64,000 nucleotides of DNA from Piscinibacter caeni (GTDB lineage Bacteria > Pseudomonadota > Gammaproteobacteria > Burkholderiales > Burkholderiaceae_C): the NCBI GenBank assembly GCA_003265685.1, contig KZ836107.1:53330-117329 (forward strand), written 5' to 3'. Of this stretch, positions 8,603-18,033 are shown piece by piece (positions within the stretch are counted from its first letter, which is position 1; every line of letters begins with the position of its first letter). The notes under the pieces were generated by a model that made no database searches, was not told where the DNA came from, and saw nothing but the letters and a program-made list of their open reading frames with translations. A program made the translations under genes and the position numbers.

Positions 8603-10047
8603 CCTGGCGCCATCCCTCGATAGCGGCCCGGCTGACTGCCGGCCTTGGTGTAGTGGCGCTCGTCGTCTTCTCTACAGCAGGCTGGCTGCTGCAACAGGCC
8701 CTGGAGTCCGAGCTGGTCGAGGCGGATCGACTGAAGCTGGCGGGGAAGATCAGCGTCGTCCTTCATTTTGTCGATGAGGCCCATCGCTCCGGCGATCGAG
8801 CAGCGCTGTTCCATCATCTCGACGACCTGCGTATCGGTCACGACGGCCTTCATGTATGGCTGGTCACGGAAGCGGGTGACACGGTCTACGGCGCGTCGAG
8901 CGCCAACGGAAGGAAAGTCTCGCTGGGACTTCAGCCTGGCGTCCGCGCGGATGTGACGGAGACTCCTCTGCCATCGGCATCTCCGTGGCCAGCAGGCCGG
9001 CTGGGCGTGGCAATCGAGTCCGCCCCCCGCGACGAACTTCTCCGTTCGCATCTCGCGACGCTGGTCCTCATCTGCGCCTTGGGCGTCGGCTCGACCGTGC
9101 TGCTGAGCTGGTTCGCCATTGGTCGCTGCCTCAGACCGGTGTCACGCCTCTCGGCAGAAGCAAGCGACATCACGCCCAGTTCCATGGGGCGGCGTTTGAC
9201 GATGACGCCCGAGGGCACCGAGCTGACCGGACTGGTGCGCGCCTTCAACCATGCCCTCGACCGCCTCGAAGACGCTTACGCGCAGTTGCAGGCCTTCAAC
9301 GCCAATGTGGCGCACGAACTGCGGACTCCGCTGGCGTCACTGGTCACGGGCACGCAGGTCGCACTGTCATCGCCAAGATCTCGTGAAGACCTGCATGAGG
9401 TCTTGACCTCGAACCTCGAGGAACTGCAGCTACTGAATGCACTCGTCAACGACATGTTGTTTCTCTCTCGCGCGGATCGTGGCGACCGAGCGGAGGGACT
9501 GGAAGAGGTTGCACTCGGGGCCGAAGCGGACAAGGCGATCCGTTATTGCGACGCATTGCTGCAAGAAGCTGGCGTGGCCGCAGAGCGGTCCGGCGACGCC
9601 GCAGCGGTCTGCAATCCTCCCCTCGTGCTGCGAGCCCTCGTGAACCTCCTCACCAACGCCATCCGCCACACCCGTGCCGGCGACACGATTCGGGTCCTCA
9701 CCGAGCCGGACCACGGACTCATCGCCCTGAGTGTCCTCAACCCCGGACCCGAGATACCCACGCAGGTCCGAACCCAGATGTTCGACCGCTTCTATCGCGC
9801 GGACACCTCGCGTGCACGAAGCCAAGCTGGCCACGGGCTGGGATTGGCCATCGTCGCGGCCGTCGCACGGATGCATGGCGGCACTGTGTTTGTCGAACGC
9901 TTAGGCAAGGCCAATCGCGTCGGACTGACGCTGCCGGCCGGGGACAGCCAAACGACGGTCGCTCCGGTCGAGAGCCTCCCCGCAGTGGGAACTGCGCCCG
10001 CTACGCAGCCGCCGAACTCGACGGCACGTCCAGCCCGATCGCGGTGA
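8599..10047 (+). CDS. Heavy-metal sensor histidine kinase, partner of the regulator at 7901
   Basis: A 482-residue membrane histidine kinase. It has a transmembrane helix near residues 12-33, a periplasmic sensor of about 110 residues, a second transmembrane helix near 155-175, and HAMP. The H-box is VAHELRTPL with the phospho-His near residue 239. The N-box is NLLTNAIRHTR and the G-box GHGLGLAIV. The layout is that of CusS/CopS metal sensors. The last 30 or so residues are a Pro/Ala/Thr-rich tail after the catalytic domain. The final 47 bp overlap the 3' end of the opposing kinase gene (10001-11371), an unusual convergent arrangement. Confidence 0.9.
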   Translation: MTWRHPSIAARLTAGLGVVALVVFSTAGWLLQQALESELVEADRLKLAGKISVVLHFVDEAHRSGDRAALFHHLDDLRIGHDGLHVWLVTEAGDTVYGASSANGRKVSLGLQPGVRADVTETPLPSASPWPAGRLGVAIESAPRDELLRSHLATLVLICALGVGSTVLLSWFAIGRCLRPVSRLSAEASDITPSSMGRRLTMTPEGTELTGLVRAFNHALDRLEDAYAQLQAFNANVAHELRTPLASLVTGTQVALSSPRSREDLHEVLTSNLEELQLLNALVNDMLFLSRADRGDRAEGLEEVALGAEADKAIRYCDALLQEAGVAAERSGDAAAVCNPPLVLRALVNLLTNAIRHTRAGDTIRVLTEPDHGLIALSVLNPGPEIPTQVRTQMFDRFYRADTSRARSQAGHGLGLAIVAAVARMHGGTVFVERLGKANRVGLTLPAGDSQTTVAPVESLPAVGTAPATQPPNSTARPARSR

Positions 10048-11371
10048 TGCCGTCAGCCGATCGGGCAAACGGCTCGCCTTGGTGCATTCGGGCAATGGCG
10101 GCGACGATGGCCAGACCCAACCCGTGGTTCGAAGCGCCTACCTGCCGACGAGAGCGCTCTGCCCGGTAGAAGCGGTCGAACAAGCGCGGCAGATGTTCCT
10201 GCTCGATCGGACTCCCCTCGTTCTCCACCGAGATCCGTGCCCGGCCACCTTCCGACTCGATCCGAACCGTTATGGTCGAGCCGGGCGTCGCGTAGCGGGT
10301 GGCGTTGCTCAACAGGTTGGACAATGCGCGGCGCAAAAGGGACGCGTCGAACGCACCCGTTGCGTCGCCATCGCATACCGCTGACAAGGCGCGGTCGTGA
10401 AGCGCGGCCTCGTGGTACTCGATGATTTCGCCGAGTTCGTCAGCGAGGCTCGTCACCGGCGAACGGCGCGCGGTTGCACCGCGGTCCGCTTGCGAAAGGA
10501 ACAGCATGTCGTTGACGATGATCGCGAGACGCCTCAGATCCTCCAGGTTTCCCGCGATCACGTCTTGCAGTTCGGCGGCGGGTCGCTCGCGCTGCAAGGC
10601 CAGTTCACTCGAACCGATCAAGGTGGTCAGCGGTGTTCGAAGTTCGTGCGCAACGTCGGCGTTGAAGCCCTCCAATTGCGCGTAAGCACGTTCGACACGC
10701 ATCAGCAACGCGTTGAAGCGGTCGACCAGCGGCCGGAGTTCGAGCAGCTGCCCCGCTCCGTCCAGCCGCAACCCCGATCTTCCCAGCGCGACGGCGTCCA
10801 CTTGTGCGGCCAATGCCTGCACCGGCAGCAGGCCTCTGCGGACCAGCACGAACCCTGTCACGCTGACGACGCCCGCACCGACCAGTGATGCCGCCAACAA
10901 GATCGAGCCGAGCCGCTGGAGCAGATCCTGGTCACGGCTCACATCGAGCCCCAGGACCACCCGGATGCGACCGGGAGCACCCGCAGGCCAGGTGCCTTCC
11001 CACGCCACCTGCATGAACCGGCTGGCCGAAACGGCATCCCCACCCTCGGGCGGCTGCGGAGCACTGAAGATCACCGCCCCATCGCTGGACGTGATCAACA
11101 GCATCATGTCCTCATGGCCGGCGAGAAAGTCCTTGAGCTTGTGCTGCAACTCCTCAGCCGCGGAGCTTCCAGCCGTCTCTGCGAGCGCATGGCGGACAAC
11201 CGCGCTCTTCAACGCGAGTTCCTCATGCTGACGGATCTGCAGAACCCACAGATTGACGGCGTAAACCGTTCCGGAGACGGCAAGCGCGGCGATCAATCCC
11301 TGCAGCGCCAACCACCGGGACAGGCGCGTCCCGAGCGATTGGCCGTCGGTACCAAGGGCGCGCCACCTCAC
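10001..11371 (-). CDS. Heavy-metal sensor histidine kinase, partner of the regulator at 11368
   Basis: A 456-residue kinase of the CusS/CopS/CzcS class. The first transmembrane helix lies near residues 20-42, a periplasmic part spans about 43-153, and the second helix lies near 155-177, then HAMP. The H-box is VAHELRTPL (His near 242), followed by NLLSNATRY and [16 protein letters not shown]. It starts at a GTG at 11371 that overlaps the TGA of the upstream regulator (GTGA), so the pair is coupled. It resembles CzcS at 25637 more closely (shared [24 protein letters not shown] stretch) than the kinase it converges on. Its terminal 47 bp are also coding on the other strand. Confidence 0.9.
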   Translation of the reverse strand: MRWRALGTDGQSLGTRLSRWLALQGLIAALAVSGTVYAVNLWVLQIRQHEELALKSAVVRHALAETAGSSAAEELQHKLKDFLAGHEDMMLLITSSDGAVIFSAPQPPEGGDAVSASRFMQVAWEGTWPAGAPGRIRVVLGLDVSRDQDLLQRLGSILLAASLVGAGVVSVTGFVLVRRGLLPVQALAAQVDAVALGRSGLRLDGAGQLLELRPLVDRFNALLMRVERAYAQLEGFNADVAHELRTPLTTLIGSSELALQRERPAAELQDVIAGNLEDLRRLAIIVNDMLFLSQADRGATARRSPVTSLADELGEIIEYHEAALHDRALSAVCDGDATGAFDASLLRRALSNLLSNATRYATPGSTITVRIESEGGRARISVENEGSPIEQEHLPRLFDRFYRAERSRRQVGASNHGLGLAIVAAIARMHQGEPFARSADGITAIGLDVPSSSAAA

Positions 11372-12054
11372 TCCTGGCGCTCCTCCATCACGTATCCCAT
11401 GCCGCGGACCGTGTGGATCAGCTTGACCTCGAAAGGTTCATCCAGCTTCGCACGCAGCCGGCGTACCGCAACCTCGACAACGTTCGTGTCGCTGTCGAAA
11501 TTGATGTCCCACACCTGTTCCGCCATCACGGTGCGCGACAGGACTTCGCCACGCCGACGCAGCAGCAATACCAGCAGATTGAACTCCTTGGGCGTGAGTT
11601 CGAGCCGCTTGCCGGCTCGTGTCGCCTTACGGCGTGCCAGATCGACCTCCAGGTCCGCCAACCGGAGGCTGGTGGGCATCTGTCCGTCGCGGTCTCCCCC
11701 GCCGCGACGCAACAGGGCCTGGACACGAGCAGACAGTTCGGAGAACGAGAACGGCTTGACGAGGTAGTCGTCTGCGCCGCCGGTCAGCCCCTTGACCTTG
11801 TCTTCGACCGCGTCCCGGGCCGTCAGCATCAGGACGGGCGTGCTGCGCTGCTTGCGCAACTCGGCCAACACCTCGAAGCCATCCCGTCCCGGCAGCATCA
11901 CATCCAGGACGATCAGGTCGTAGGTGCCCTCGACAGCGAGATGAAGTCCGTCAATTCCGTCGTGGGCCAGGTCGACGACATAGCCACTCTCCGACAAGCC
12001 CTTCTTCAGGTATTCCGCCAAGCGGACCTCGTCCTCGATCACGAGAATTTTCAT
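11368..12054 (-). CDS. OmpR-family response regulator, copper/heavy-metal type
   Basis: A 228-residue receiver plus winged-helix regulator of the CopR/CusR/CzcR group. The acidic residues in VIEDE, the phospho-acceptor Asp51 in VLDVMLPG and the Lys of DYLVKPF are intact, and the product ends with the usual [11 protein letters not shown] use the ATG at 12054, which has GGAGA 8 bases upstream; a GTG at 12069 would put five extra residues before the receiver. It is transcribed away from a DUF4148 gene at 12182. The shared gap contains a direct repeat (12097-12125) that could be its own binding site. Confidence 0.9.
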   Translation of the reverse strand: MKILVIEDEVRLAEYLKKGLSESGYVVDLAHDGIDGLHLAVEGTYDLIVLDVMLPGRDGFEVLAELRKQRSTPVLMLTARDAVEDKVKGLTGGADDYLVKPFSFSELSARVQALLRRGGGDRDGQMPTSLRLADLEVDLARRKATRAGKRLELTPKEFNLLVLLLRRRGEVLSRTVMAEQVWDINFDSDTNVVEVAVRRLRAKLDEPFEVKLIHTVRGMGYVMEERQE

Positions 12055-12096
12055 AGGTAGATTCTCCACCAGCCGCTACGTCGCCTCGATTACGAG

Positions 12097-12125
12097 TTGG
12101 TCATCTTTCGGTCCGCATTTGGTCA
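12097..12125. promoter_or_regulatory. Direct repeat TTGGTCA, candidate response-regulator box
   Basis: TTGGTCA occurs at 12097-12103 and again at 12119-12125. The 22-bp step places both copies on the same face of the helix, as expected for an OmpR-type dimer site. It lies between the divergent regulator (starting at 12054) and the DUF4148 gene (starting at 12182), so one protein bound here could control both. The core also occurs once at 6191-6197 in front of the Sel1 gene. The assignment is by position and spacing only. Confidence 0.4.
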
Positions 12126-12181
12126 GCACGCGGTCCGTAGAGTGAAGTCTCGCATCCATCTACAAACCGACGAGGCTCACC

Positions 12182-12469
12182 ATGCGCAAGAACTCCATCT
12201 TCACAGTCACCCGCGCGCTCGCAGCCGCCGCCGTCATGGCCGGCTCCCCGCTCTTCGCAGCGGCCCAGCACCAGATGGCGCAAGGCGCGCCTGCCGGTAC
12301 CAGTACGACCGAGCGGGCCCGGCCCGCGGCGCTCACCCGAGAGCAGGTTCGCGCGGAGGTCGAAAAGGCGATGCGGGACGGCACGTGGCGCTGCCGAACC
12401 AGCAGTCGCGGCTGGTGCTCGAACGAACCCGTGGCGACCGCCAAGCCCGAAGCGGACAAGCGGCCGTAG
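12182..12469 (+). CDS. Short DUF4148-type exported protein
   Basis: A 95-residue exported protein with a clear signal peptide (RKNSIFTVTRALAAAAVMAG... cleaved near AAA-QHQ). The mature part contains LTREQVRAEVEKAMRDGTW, the DUF4148 core, and two Cys residues around SSRGW that could form a disulfide. The ATG follows a GAGG sequence. It is divergent from the copper-type regulator gene and is followed 19 bp later by a tiny lipoprotein gene, so the two may form a small operon. The activity of this family is not known. Confidence 0.7.
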   Translation: MRKNSIFTVTRALAAAAVMAGSPLFAAAQHQMAQGAPAGTSTTERARPAALTREQVRAEVEKAMRDGTWRCRTSSRGWCSNEPVATAKPEADKRP

Positions 12470-12488
12470 CGACGTCGAGGGCCGCGCC

Positions 12489-12590
12489 GTGAGTGCACGT
12501 CGGCGTATTCTGGTCTTCGCCGCGTCGGCCACGACACTGTCGCTCCTGGGTTGCGCCAGTACGAAGCCAGATGTCAGCTGGCGCGCCTGA
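12489..12590 (+). CDS. Very small lipoprotein (33 residues)
   Basis: A 33-residue product starting at GTG 12489, with GAGGG about 8 bases upstream. The sequence MSARRRILVFAASATTLSLL runs straight into GCAS, a textbook lipoprotein signal with a lipobox LLGC near residue 22. Only about 12 residues (CASTKPDVSWRA) would remain after processing. It is too short for most gene finders. The signal quality and the position right behind the DUF4148 gene support it being real, but such short frames also arise by chance. Function unknown. Confidence 0.5.
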   Translation: MSARRRILVFAASATTLSLLGCASTKPDVSWRA

Positions 12591-12685
12591 GGCGGTCCCT
12601 TTGGTTGGCCGCAGCGGATCCAGCAGCCCTCGCATGGGGATGCAGCGACGCCCTGGTCCTCCCGTCCAAGCGCCGGAATCCGCGG

Positions 12686-13156
12686 TCACGCGGTCTGCCG
12701 CCCGCGTCGTCCCGCCTGCAGTCCGGTCGTCCGGCGCTGTCTGAGTCGGGCCGCGCCCATAGGGCCCTGAGCCAGCGAGTCGATGATCGGGCAGTCGGGC
12801 CGGTCGTCACCATGGCAGCAATGCACGAGATGCTCGAGCGTCGCCTTCATGGACTGGAGTTCCACGAGTTTCTCGTCCAGTTCTTCGATGTGCGCCTGTG
12901 CCAGCGCGCGCACCTGGCGGCTCGGTCGCTTGCGGTCCTGCCACAGGCCGAGCAACTCGCGGATCTGCTCGATGGAGAAGCCCAGGTCTCGTGACTGCCG
13001 GACAAACCGCAGCGTGCTGACTTCCTTGTCCGTGTATTGCCGGTAGCCGGACTCGGTTCGCGCCGCTTCCGGAAACAACCCGACGCTCTCGTAGTGGCGA
13101 ATCATCTTCGCCGAGACGCCCGAGGCCTTCGCTGCTTCGCCGATGTTCATGCTCAT
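12686..13156 (-). CDS. cueR: Cu(I)-responsive MerR-family regulator CueR
   Basis: A 156-residue MerR-family activator. The N-terminus ([25 protein letters not shown]) is the winged helix with the MIRHYE motif typical of CueR. A long dimerisation helix follows. The metal loop has the pair of Cys residues expected for Cu(I) in [11 protein letters not shown] (about 113-120). A 30-residue Arg-rich tail after the loop is longer than in E. coli CueR. The ATG at 13156 follows GGGAG and overlaps the stop of copA by 4 bp, so the regulator is made from the operon it controls. Likely sites are the MerR-type promoters at 15645 and 15727. Confidence 0.92.
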   Translation of the reverse strand: MSMNIGEAAKASGVSAKMIRHYESVGLFPEAARTESGYRQYTDKEVSTLRFVRQSRDLGFSIEQIRELLGLWQDRKRPSRQVRALAQAHIEELDEKLVELQSMKATLEHLVHCCHGDDRPDCPIIDSLAQGPMGAARLRQRRTTGLQAGRRGRQTA

Positions 13157-15612
13157 CTGGTGCTCCCTGAAACGGCCACGGATTGCGTTTGCTCCGGGCG
13201 CTGCGCGGTCGGCGCGTCAGCGGCACCGTGCCAGCGCCGCAACGTCAACGCATTGACCACGACGCTCACGCTGCTGAAGGCCATCGCCGCTCCCGCGATG
13301 ACGGGATTCAGCATGCCCAGCGCCGCCAGCGGGATGCCCAGTACGTTGTAGCCGAAGGCCCAGAACAAGCCCTGCTTGATCTTCGAGTAGGTACGGCGCG
13401 AAATGTCCAGCGAGTCCGCCACGAGCCGCGGGTCGCCACGCATGAGCGTGATGCCGGCGGTCTCGGTTGCCACGTCCGCGCCGCCCGCCATCGCGTACGA
13501 CACCGAGGCTGCGGCGAGTGCGGGGCCGTCGTTCAGGCCATCGCCGACGAACGCGACGACGGCACCGGCGTCGCGCAGTTCTTTCACGACGGCCGCCTTG
13601 TCACCAGGCAGGACTTCGGCACGCACCTCGTCGATGCCGAGTTCCTTCGCGACGGCTTCGGCCGCGCCTCGGTTGTCACCGGTCAGCATGACGGTCTTGA
13701 TGCCCAGTTGATGCAGCCGCGCCACTGCTGCAACGGCGGTGTGCTTGATGGTGTCACCGAACGCCAGCAGACCCAGCAGGCGCCACTGGGTGCCATCCGA
13801 CCCGACCAGCCACGAGACCGTCTTGCCCTGTCGCTCGAGCCGCTGAGCGTCGAGCAGAAGATTGCCCTCGGTCAGCTGGAACTCGCGCAGCATCCGCGTG
13901 CTGCCGAGGGCCAGTTTCTGGCCTCGAACAGTGCCTTCGACACCACGACCGGGAAGCGCCTTCGCATCGTGAGCCTCGGGAACCGGCAGTCGCTCCTCGC
14001 GCACCTTGTCCATGACCGCCATCGCCAGCGGATGGCTGCTCGACTTCTGGAGCGCGGCTGCAAGTCGCAGCACCTCGTCACGACTCGAGCCCTCGGCCGC
14101 CGCCACGGCCGCGAGCGAAGGCTTGCCTTCGGTGAGCGTGCCGGTCTTGTCGAAGGCGACCACGGTGACCGCATGCGCGACCTCCAGCGCCTCGGCGTCC
14201 TTGATGAGGATGCCGTGTCGCGCGGCGACCCCGGTGCCGGCCATGATGGCTGTCGGCGTCGCCAGACCCAGCGCACAGGGGCACGCGATGACCAGCACGG
14301 CCACCGCGTTGATGAGCGCGTGCTCCCAGTCCCCCGTGAAGACCGTCCAACCGAGGAAGGTGGCCAGCGCGATGCCGAGGACAACCGGAACGAACACCGC
14401 GCTCACGCGGTCCACGATGCGCTGTATGGGTGCCTTTGCCGCCTGGGCCGACTCGACCATCCGGATGATGCGGGCCAGCGTCGTCTCCGCACCGATGGCC
14501 GTCGTGCGAACGGTCAGCGCGCCTTCGGCGTTGATGGCGCCGCCAGTGACCTTGTCTCCGGGGCCCTTGGGCACTGGCAGGCTCTCGCCGGTGATGAGCG
14601 ACTCGTCGATGTGGCTGCGCCCCTCGACGATTTCGCCGTCCACGGCGACGCGGTCACCCGGCCGGACGACAACGAGGTCTCCCACCACGACTTGCTCGAC
14701 AGGGATGTCGACTTCCACACCGTCTCGATGCACCCGCGCAGTGGTCGGCCGCAACGCATTCAGGGCCCGGATCGCATCGGCGGTTTGCCGCTTGGCCCGG
14801 TGCTCCAGCCACTTGCCCAGCAAGACCAGCGTGATAACAGCCGCCGAGGCCTCGAAGTACAGGTGCGGCATGCCGTGCTCGGCATGCTTGAAGAGCAGGT
14901 AGACGGAAAGTCCGTAGGCGGCGGAGGTGCCCAGCGCCACCAGCAGGTCCATGTTGCCGGTCTTGGCGAGGACGGCCTTCCAGCCGGCCCGGTAGAAGCG
15001 CCAGCCCAGCCAGAACTGAACCGGCGTCGCCAGTGCCAGTTGTGCCCAGCCGCTGAGCATCCACTCGATGCCGAAGAGCGACAGCAGCATCGGAGCAACC
15101 AGTGGCAGGGTCAGCACAGCGCTTGCCGCCACTGGCCACCAGACCGGCAGTCGATTGGCAGGCTTGGGCCTGTCCTGCAGAACGTCCTTCGCCGCGTAGC
15201 CCGCTTTCTCGATGGCCACCTTCAGCGCTGAAACAGGCACGGTGGAAAGCGCCTGGATGGTCGCCTTCTCGGTCGCCAGGTTGACTGTGGCGCCGGAGAC
15301 GCCGGGTACCTTGCGGAGCGCCTTCTCCACCCGCGCGACGCAGGACGCACAGGTCATGCCCTCCACCAGCAGCGTTGTTTCGGTGATGGCAACGTCGTAG
15401 CCGGCCTTGCGAACGGCCGCTGCCAGCGAGTCTGCCGTCACGGAAGGATCGGCGTTGACAGACGCCTCCTCCGTCGCCAGGTTGACACTCGCCTCCTTGA
15501 CTCCCGGAACCGCCTTGAGCGTCTTCTCGACGCGCGTGACGCACGAGGCGCAGGTCATCCCGGTGACCTGGAGCTTGATTCCGAGTGGATTGGAAAGTGC
15601 AGCGGTGCTCAT
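13153..15612 (-). CDS. copA: Cu(I)-exporting P1B-type ATPase CopA
   Basis: An 819-residue inner-membrane ATPase that pumps Cu(I) to the periplasm. Two N-terminal heavy-metal-associated domains carry MTCASC motifs (Cys21/24 and Cys88/91). Eight membrane helices are expected. The ion-binding CPCAL lies at 444-448, the phosphorylation site DKTGT at 488-492, and the hinge motif [10 protein letters not shown] follows. CPC plus two CxxC domains is the usual Cu(I) subgroup. The ATG at 15612 has GAGG upstream. It is the first gene of a copA-cueR operon driven by the MerR-type promoter at 15645-15675, divergent from copZ. Confidence 0.95.
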   Translation of the reverse strand: MSTAALSNPLGIKLQVTGMTCASCVTRVEKTLKAVPGVKEASVNLATEEASVNADPSVTADSLAAAVRKAGYDVAITETTLLVEGMTCASCVARVEKALRKVPGVSGATVNLATEKATIQALSTVPVSALKVAIEKAGYAAKDVLQDRPKPANRLPVWWPVAASAVLTLPLVAPMLLSLFGIEWMLSGWAQLALATPVQFWLGWRFYRAGWKAVLAKTGNMDLLVALGTSAAYGLSVYLLFKHAEHGMPHLYFEASAAVITLVLLGKWLEHRAKRQTADAIRALNALRPTTARVHRDGVEVDIPVEQVVVGDLVVVRPGDRVAVDGEIVEGRSHIDESLITGESLPVPKGPGDKVTGGAINAEGALTVRTTAIGAETTLARIIRMVESAQAAKAPIQRIVDRVSAVFVPVVLGIALATFLGWTVFTGDWEHALINAVAVLVIACPCALGLATPTAIMAGTGVAARHGILIKDAEALEVAHAVTVVAFDKTGTLTEGKPSLAAVAAAEGSSRDEVLRLAAALQKSSSHPLAMAVMDKVREERLPVPEAHDAKALPGRGVEGTVRGQKLALGSTRMLREFQLTEGNLLLDAQRLERQGKTVSWLVGSDGTQWRLLGLLAFGDTIKHTAVAAVARLHQLGIKTVMLTGDNRGAAEAVAKELGIDEVRAEVLPGDKAAVVKELRDAGAVVAFVGDGLNDGPALAAASVSYAMAGGADVATETAGITLMRGDPRLVADSLDISRRTYSKIKQGLFWAFGYNVLGIPLAALGMLNPVIAGAAMAFSSVSVVVNALTLRRWHGAADAPTAQRPEQTQSVAVSGSTR

Positions 15613-15644
15613 GAGTGCCTCGATATGCCGTTCAGTGTTTGCAC

Positions 15645-15675
15645 ATCTTCAAGGTTCCAACAATGGAAAGGTCAA
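15645..15675 (-). promoter_or_regulatory. MerR/CueR-type promoter of copA-cueR
   Basis: On the minus strand the -35 element TTGACC (15670-15675) and the -10-like GAAGAT (15645-15650) are separated by 19 bp. The long spacer is the hallmark of MerR-family promoters. The spacer contains an interrupted dyad (CCTTTCC ... GGAACC), as expected for CueR. It lies 33 bp upstream of the copA start codon. Confidence 0.75.
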
Positions 15676-15726
15676 GAGTATCGTTGGCTTCTGCCTGCAG
15701 CTAGAGGGGTCTCTCCAGATCATCGC

Positions 15727-15757
15727 TTGACCTTACAACGATGGAAAGGTCAACAGT
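15727..15757 (+). promoter_or_regulatory. MerR/CueR-type promoter of copZ
   Basis: TTGACC (15727-15732) and AACAGT (15752-15757) with a 19-bp spacer. The spacer carries the dyad GACCTT ... AAGGTC, similar to the copA promoter on the other strand. Because the -10 element ends at 15757, the ATG at 15758 cannot be the start of the downstream gene; the ATG at 15794 fits instead. Confidence 0.75.
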
Positions 15758-15793
15758 ATGCCCGTCAGCAACCCGACCCCACTGGAGATAGCG

Positions 15794-16051
15794 ATGATCA
15801 CCTTCGAAGTCAACGACATGACCTGCGGCCACTGCGTCAGCACCATCACCAAGGCGTTGAAGGCCACGGACAAGGACGCCAAAGTCGCTATCGACCTGGC
15901 CTCGCACCGTGTGCAGGTGGAGCCGGCATCGGCCGACGCCGAAGAACTGGCCGAAGCCATCAAGGACGCGGGCTACACGCCGGTGCCCGTGCAGGCCGGT
16001 TCGACCACTCCTGCCAAGTCGGCAGGGTCATGCTGCGGCGGCTGCCACTGA
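15794..16051 (+). CDS. copZ: Copper chaperone CopZ (heavy-metal-associated domain)
   Basis: An 85-residue cytoplasmic copper chaperone, a single ferredoxin-like metal-binding domain with MTCGHC (Cys11 and Cys14). It should hand Cu(I) to the CxxC domains of CopA. After the domain comes a short linker and a C-terminal CCGGCH, an extra Cys/His cluster not found in the minimal family. The start at 15794 is preceded by GGAG at 6 bases and begins exactly at the domain (MITFEVNDMTC). The upstream ATG at 15758 would lie inside the promoter. It is divergent from copA-cueR and likely under the same regulator. Confidence 0.92.
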   Translation: MITFEVNDMTCGHCVSTITKALKATDKDAKVAIDLASHRVQVEPASADAEELAEAIKDAGYTPVPVQAGSTTPAKSAGSCCGGCH

Positions 16052-16068
16052 GGATTTTGGGCAAGTAT

Positions 16069-16091
16069 GCGGAGGCTCTACGGGCCTCCGC
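16069..16091 (+). terminator. Hairpin terminator after copZ
   Basis: GCGGAGGC (16069-16076) pairs with GCCTCCGC (16084-16091) across a 7-base loop, 17 bp after the copZ stop. Only a weak T-containing tail (TCTT) follows, so efficient Rho-independent termination is uncertain. Confidence 0.5.
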
Positions 16092-16286
16092 TCTTGGAGT
16101 CCGCGGAACCTCCAGTTGCGCGATGCAGTCGTGAACATGCGCGCTGCATGACGCACAGACGGAACGGGCGTTTGGCATCGACGGCACGCGTCGAGCGTCG
16201 AGTGTCGCCAGTCGCGAGTGCCAAATCGTTGTGCCGATCAGGCTCGCCGTTGCACGGTGCATTTTGAGTCAGTCTAGAATTACAGA

Positions 16287-16697
16287 ATGCGTCGTTGGGT
16301 GTTCGCATTCCTGTTGTTCGTCGTGCCGTTCCAGTTGGTCTGGGGCGCGGCGGCTCCGTATTGCGCGCACGAAACCGGTGTCTCGACCAAGAAGCACTTC
16401 GGCCACCATGAACACAAGCATCAGGCCAATGGCGAGATCGCCTCGGCCGCCCAAGATGCTGACGACACTGCGGGCGCATATCACGCGGACTGCGAAACCT
16501 GCCATCTGGGCTGTTCCGCGTTCATGCCTGCGGCAACCTCCGCTGTCGACGCTCTGCCGCATGGCGACGCCATGAGGCAGCCAGAACCTCGTTACGACTC
16601 GCACATCCCGGCCAGCCCCCTGCGCCCGGATCGAGCCCCTGCCACCCCTGCCGCGCGATTTGGCGGCGACGTGGTGCTGGTTTCGCTCGCGGACTGA
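16287..16697 (+). CDS. czcI: CzcI-type exported metal-binding protein
   Basis: A 136-residue periplasmic protein of the CzcI kind, first gene of the czc efflux cluster. The signal (MRRWVFAFLLFVVPFQLVWG) is followed by AAAPYC. The mature part has a His-rich stretch (HFGHHEHKH) and a Cys/His group (HADCETCHLGC), both suited to Zn, Co or Cd. CzcI is thought to modulate expression of the efflux operon rather than transport. The gene starts 62 bp before czcC on the same strand. Assignment rests on the signal/His/Cys layout and its place ahead of czcCBA. Confidence 0.8.
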   Translation: MRRWVFAFLLFVVPFQLVWGAAAPYCAHETGVSTKKHFGHHEHKHQANGEIASAAQDADDTAGAYHADCETCHLGCSAFMPAATSAVDALPHGDAMRQPEPRYDSHIPASPLRPDRAPATPAARFGGDVVLVSLAD

Positions 16698-16758
16698 CTG
16701 ACGACACCTCCACATCGCCGGCGAATCGCTTCTGTCGTGAGACCAGAAGGATGATTCG

Positions 16759-18033
16759 ATGCGATTCCCTCTCCTGGCGCTGGCCTTCGTGCTGGCTGCC
16801 TCGACCGTTCCCGCGACTGCGCAGACCGCGGGCTCCGGCCCGCTGACGCTTGCCGAGGCGCTGCGGCTGGCCGAAACCGCCAGTCCCGCCGTGCGTGCGC
16901 GCGAGGCCCAGTTGGCTGCCGCCGAAGGCAGCCGCCGCGAAGCCGCGTCACTGCTCTTCAACAACCCCGAACTCAGCGTCGAGCGCACGCGACGCAGCGC
17001 CGCGACTCCCGATGGCAATGCCCGCGAGTGGGGCCTGGGCATCGCCCAGCCGATCGAGATCGGGGGCCAGCAGGCGCGCCGCCGCGAAGCCGCATCCGCA
17101 TCGCTGGAGGCCTTGCGCGCCGAGATCGAGGATGCGCGGCGCCAGGCACGCGCCGACGCGTCCCTGCGATTCCACGCGGTGCTTGCCGCGCAGCGGCGGG
17201 TGCGGCTCGAACAACGTTCGGTCGAGCTGTTCGACGGCACCGCGCAGGCGGTCGCCAAGCGGCGCAGCGCGGGCGAGGACACCCGCCTGGATGCCAACGT
17301 CGCCCTGATCGAGGCCGAGCGCGCCCGCAACGCGCTGGCGGAGTCGCAGGAGCATCTGCAGGACGCCAAGGCCGAACTCGCCACCGCCCTGCAGCTGCCG
17401 CCGTCGGCCGTGCCGGAGGTGACCGGCGACCTCGGCGTGCCGAATGGCGTGCCTCTGCCCTACGGCCTCGATCAACTGCTGGCATCGGCGCAGGCCTTGC
17501 CCAGGCAGCGCGCGCTGGCCGCACGCGAAGACGCCGCCCGGGCCCGGATCGGCGTCGAACGGGCCAGCCGCTACCCGGACGTGACGGTCGGGCTGAACGT
17601 CGGCCGCGAAGGCCCGGCCGATGGCCGCGAGCGGGTCACGACGCTGACGCTTTCCGTGCCGCTGCCAATCTTCAAGCGCAACGACGCGGCCATCGGCCAG
17701 GCCATCAGCGACGCGACACAGGCAGAGATCGAGCGTGCCGCCGCGACGCGCGACGGCCAGGCCCAGGTGCGCCGCCTCTGGAGCCGCCTGGACAGCCAAC
17801 GCGAGCGCGTGGCGCGCCTGCAGCGCGCGATGGTCGCCGCCTCGGCTGACAACCAGCAGCTCGCCGCCAAGTCGCGGCAGGCCGGCCAGATCGGCCTGCT
17901 CGACCAGCTGCTCGTCAATCGCCAGGCGCTCGACGCCGAACGCGACCTGAACGACGCGCTGGCGGAATTCCACACCACCCGAATCGAACTCGAAAACGCG
18001 GCCGGCTGGTCGCAGGAAGGAAGCGCACGATGA
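16759..18033 (+). CDS. czcC: CzcC, outer-membrane factor of the CzcCBA pump
   Basis: A 424-residue TolC-family outer-membrane channel that completes the tripartite Czc pump. The signal (MRFPLLALAFVLAASTVPATA) is followed by [19 protein letters not shown], the start of the first outer-membrane efflux repeat. Long coiled-coil helices and a second repeat follow. Typical CzcC phrases are EWGLGIAQPIEIGGQQARR and LSVPLPIFKRNDAAIGQA. It overlaps czcB by 4 bp. There is no lipobox, unlike the TolC protein at 1197. Confidence 0.93.
   Translation: MRFPLLALAFVLAASTVPATAQTAGSGPLTLAEALRLAETASPAVRAREAQLAAAEGSRREAASLLFNNPELSVERTRRSAATPDGNAREWGLGIAQPIEIGGQQARRREAASASLEALRAEIEDARRQARADASLRFHAVLAAQRRVRLEQRSVELFDGTAQAVAKRRSAGEDTRLDANVALIEAERARNALAESQEHLQDAKAELATALQLPPSAVPEVTGDLGVPNGVPLPYGLDQLLASAQALPRQRALAAREDAARARIGVERASRYPDVTVGLNVGREGPADGRERVTTLTLSVPLPIFKRNDAAIGQAISDATQAEIERAAATRDGQAQVRRLWSRLDSQRERVARLQRAMVAASADNQQLAAKSRQAGQIGLLDQLLVNRQALDAERDLNDALAEFHTTRIELENAAGWSQEGSAR

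Noticed and set aside
13183..15231. 682-residue plus-strand frame over copA
   Set aside because: It is antisense to a clear P-type ATPase; long open antisense frames are normal at this GC content.
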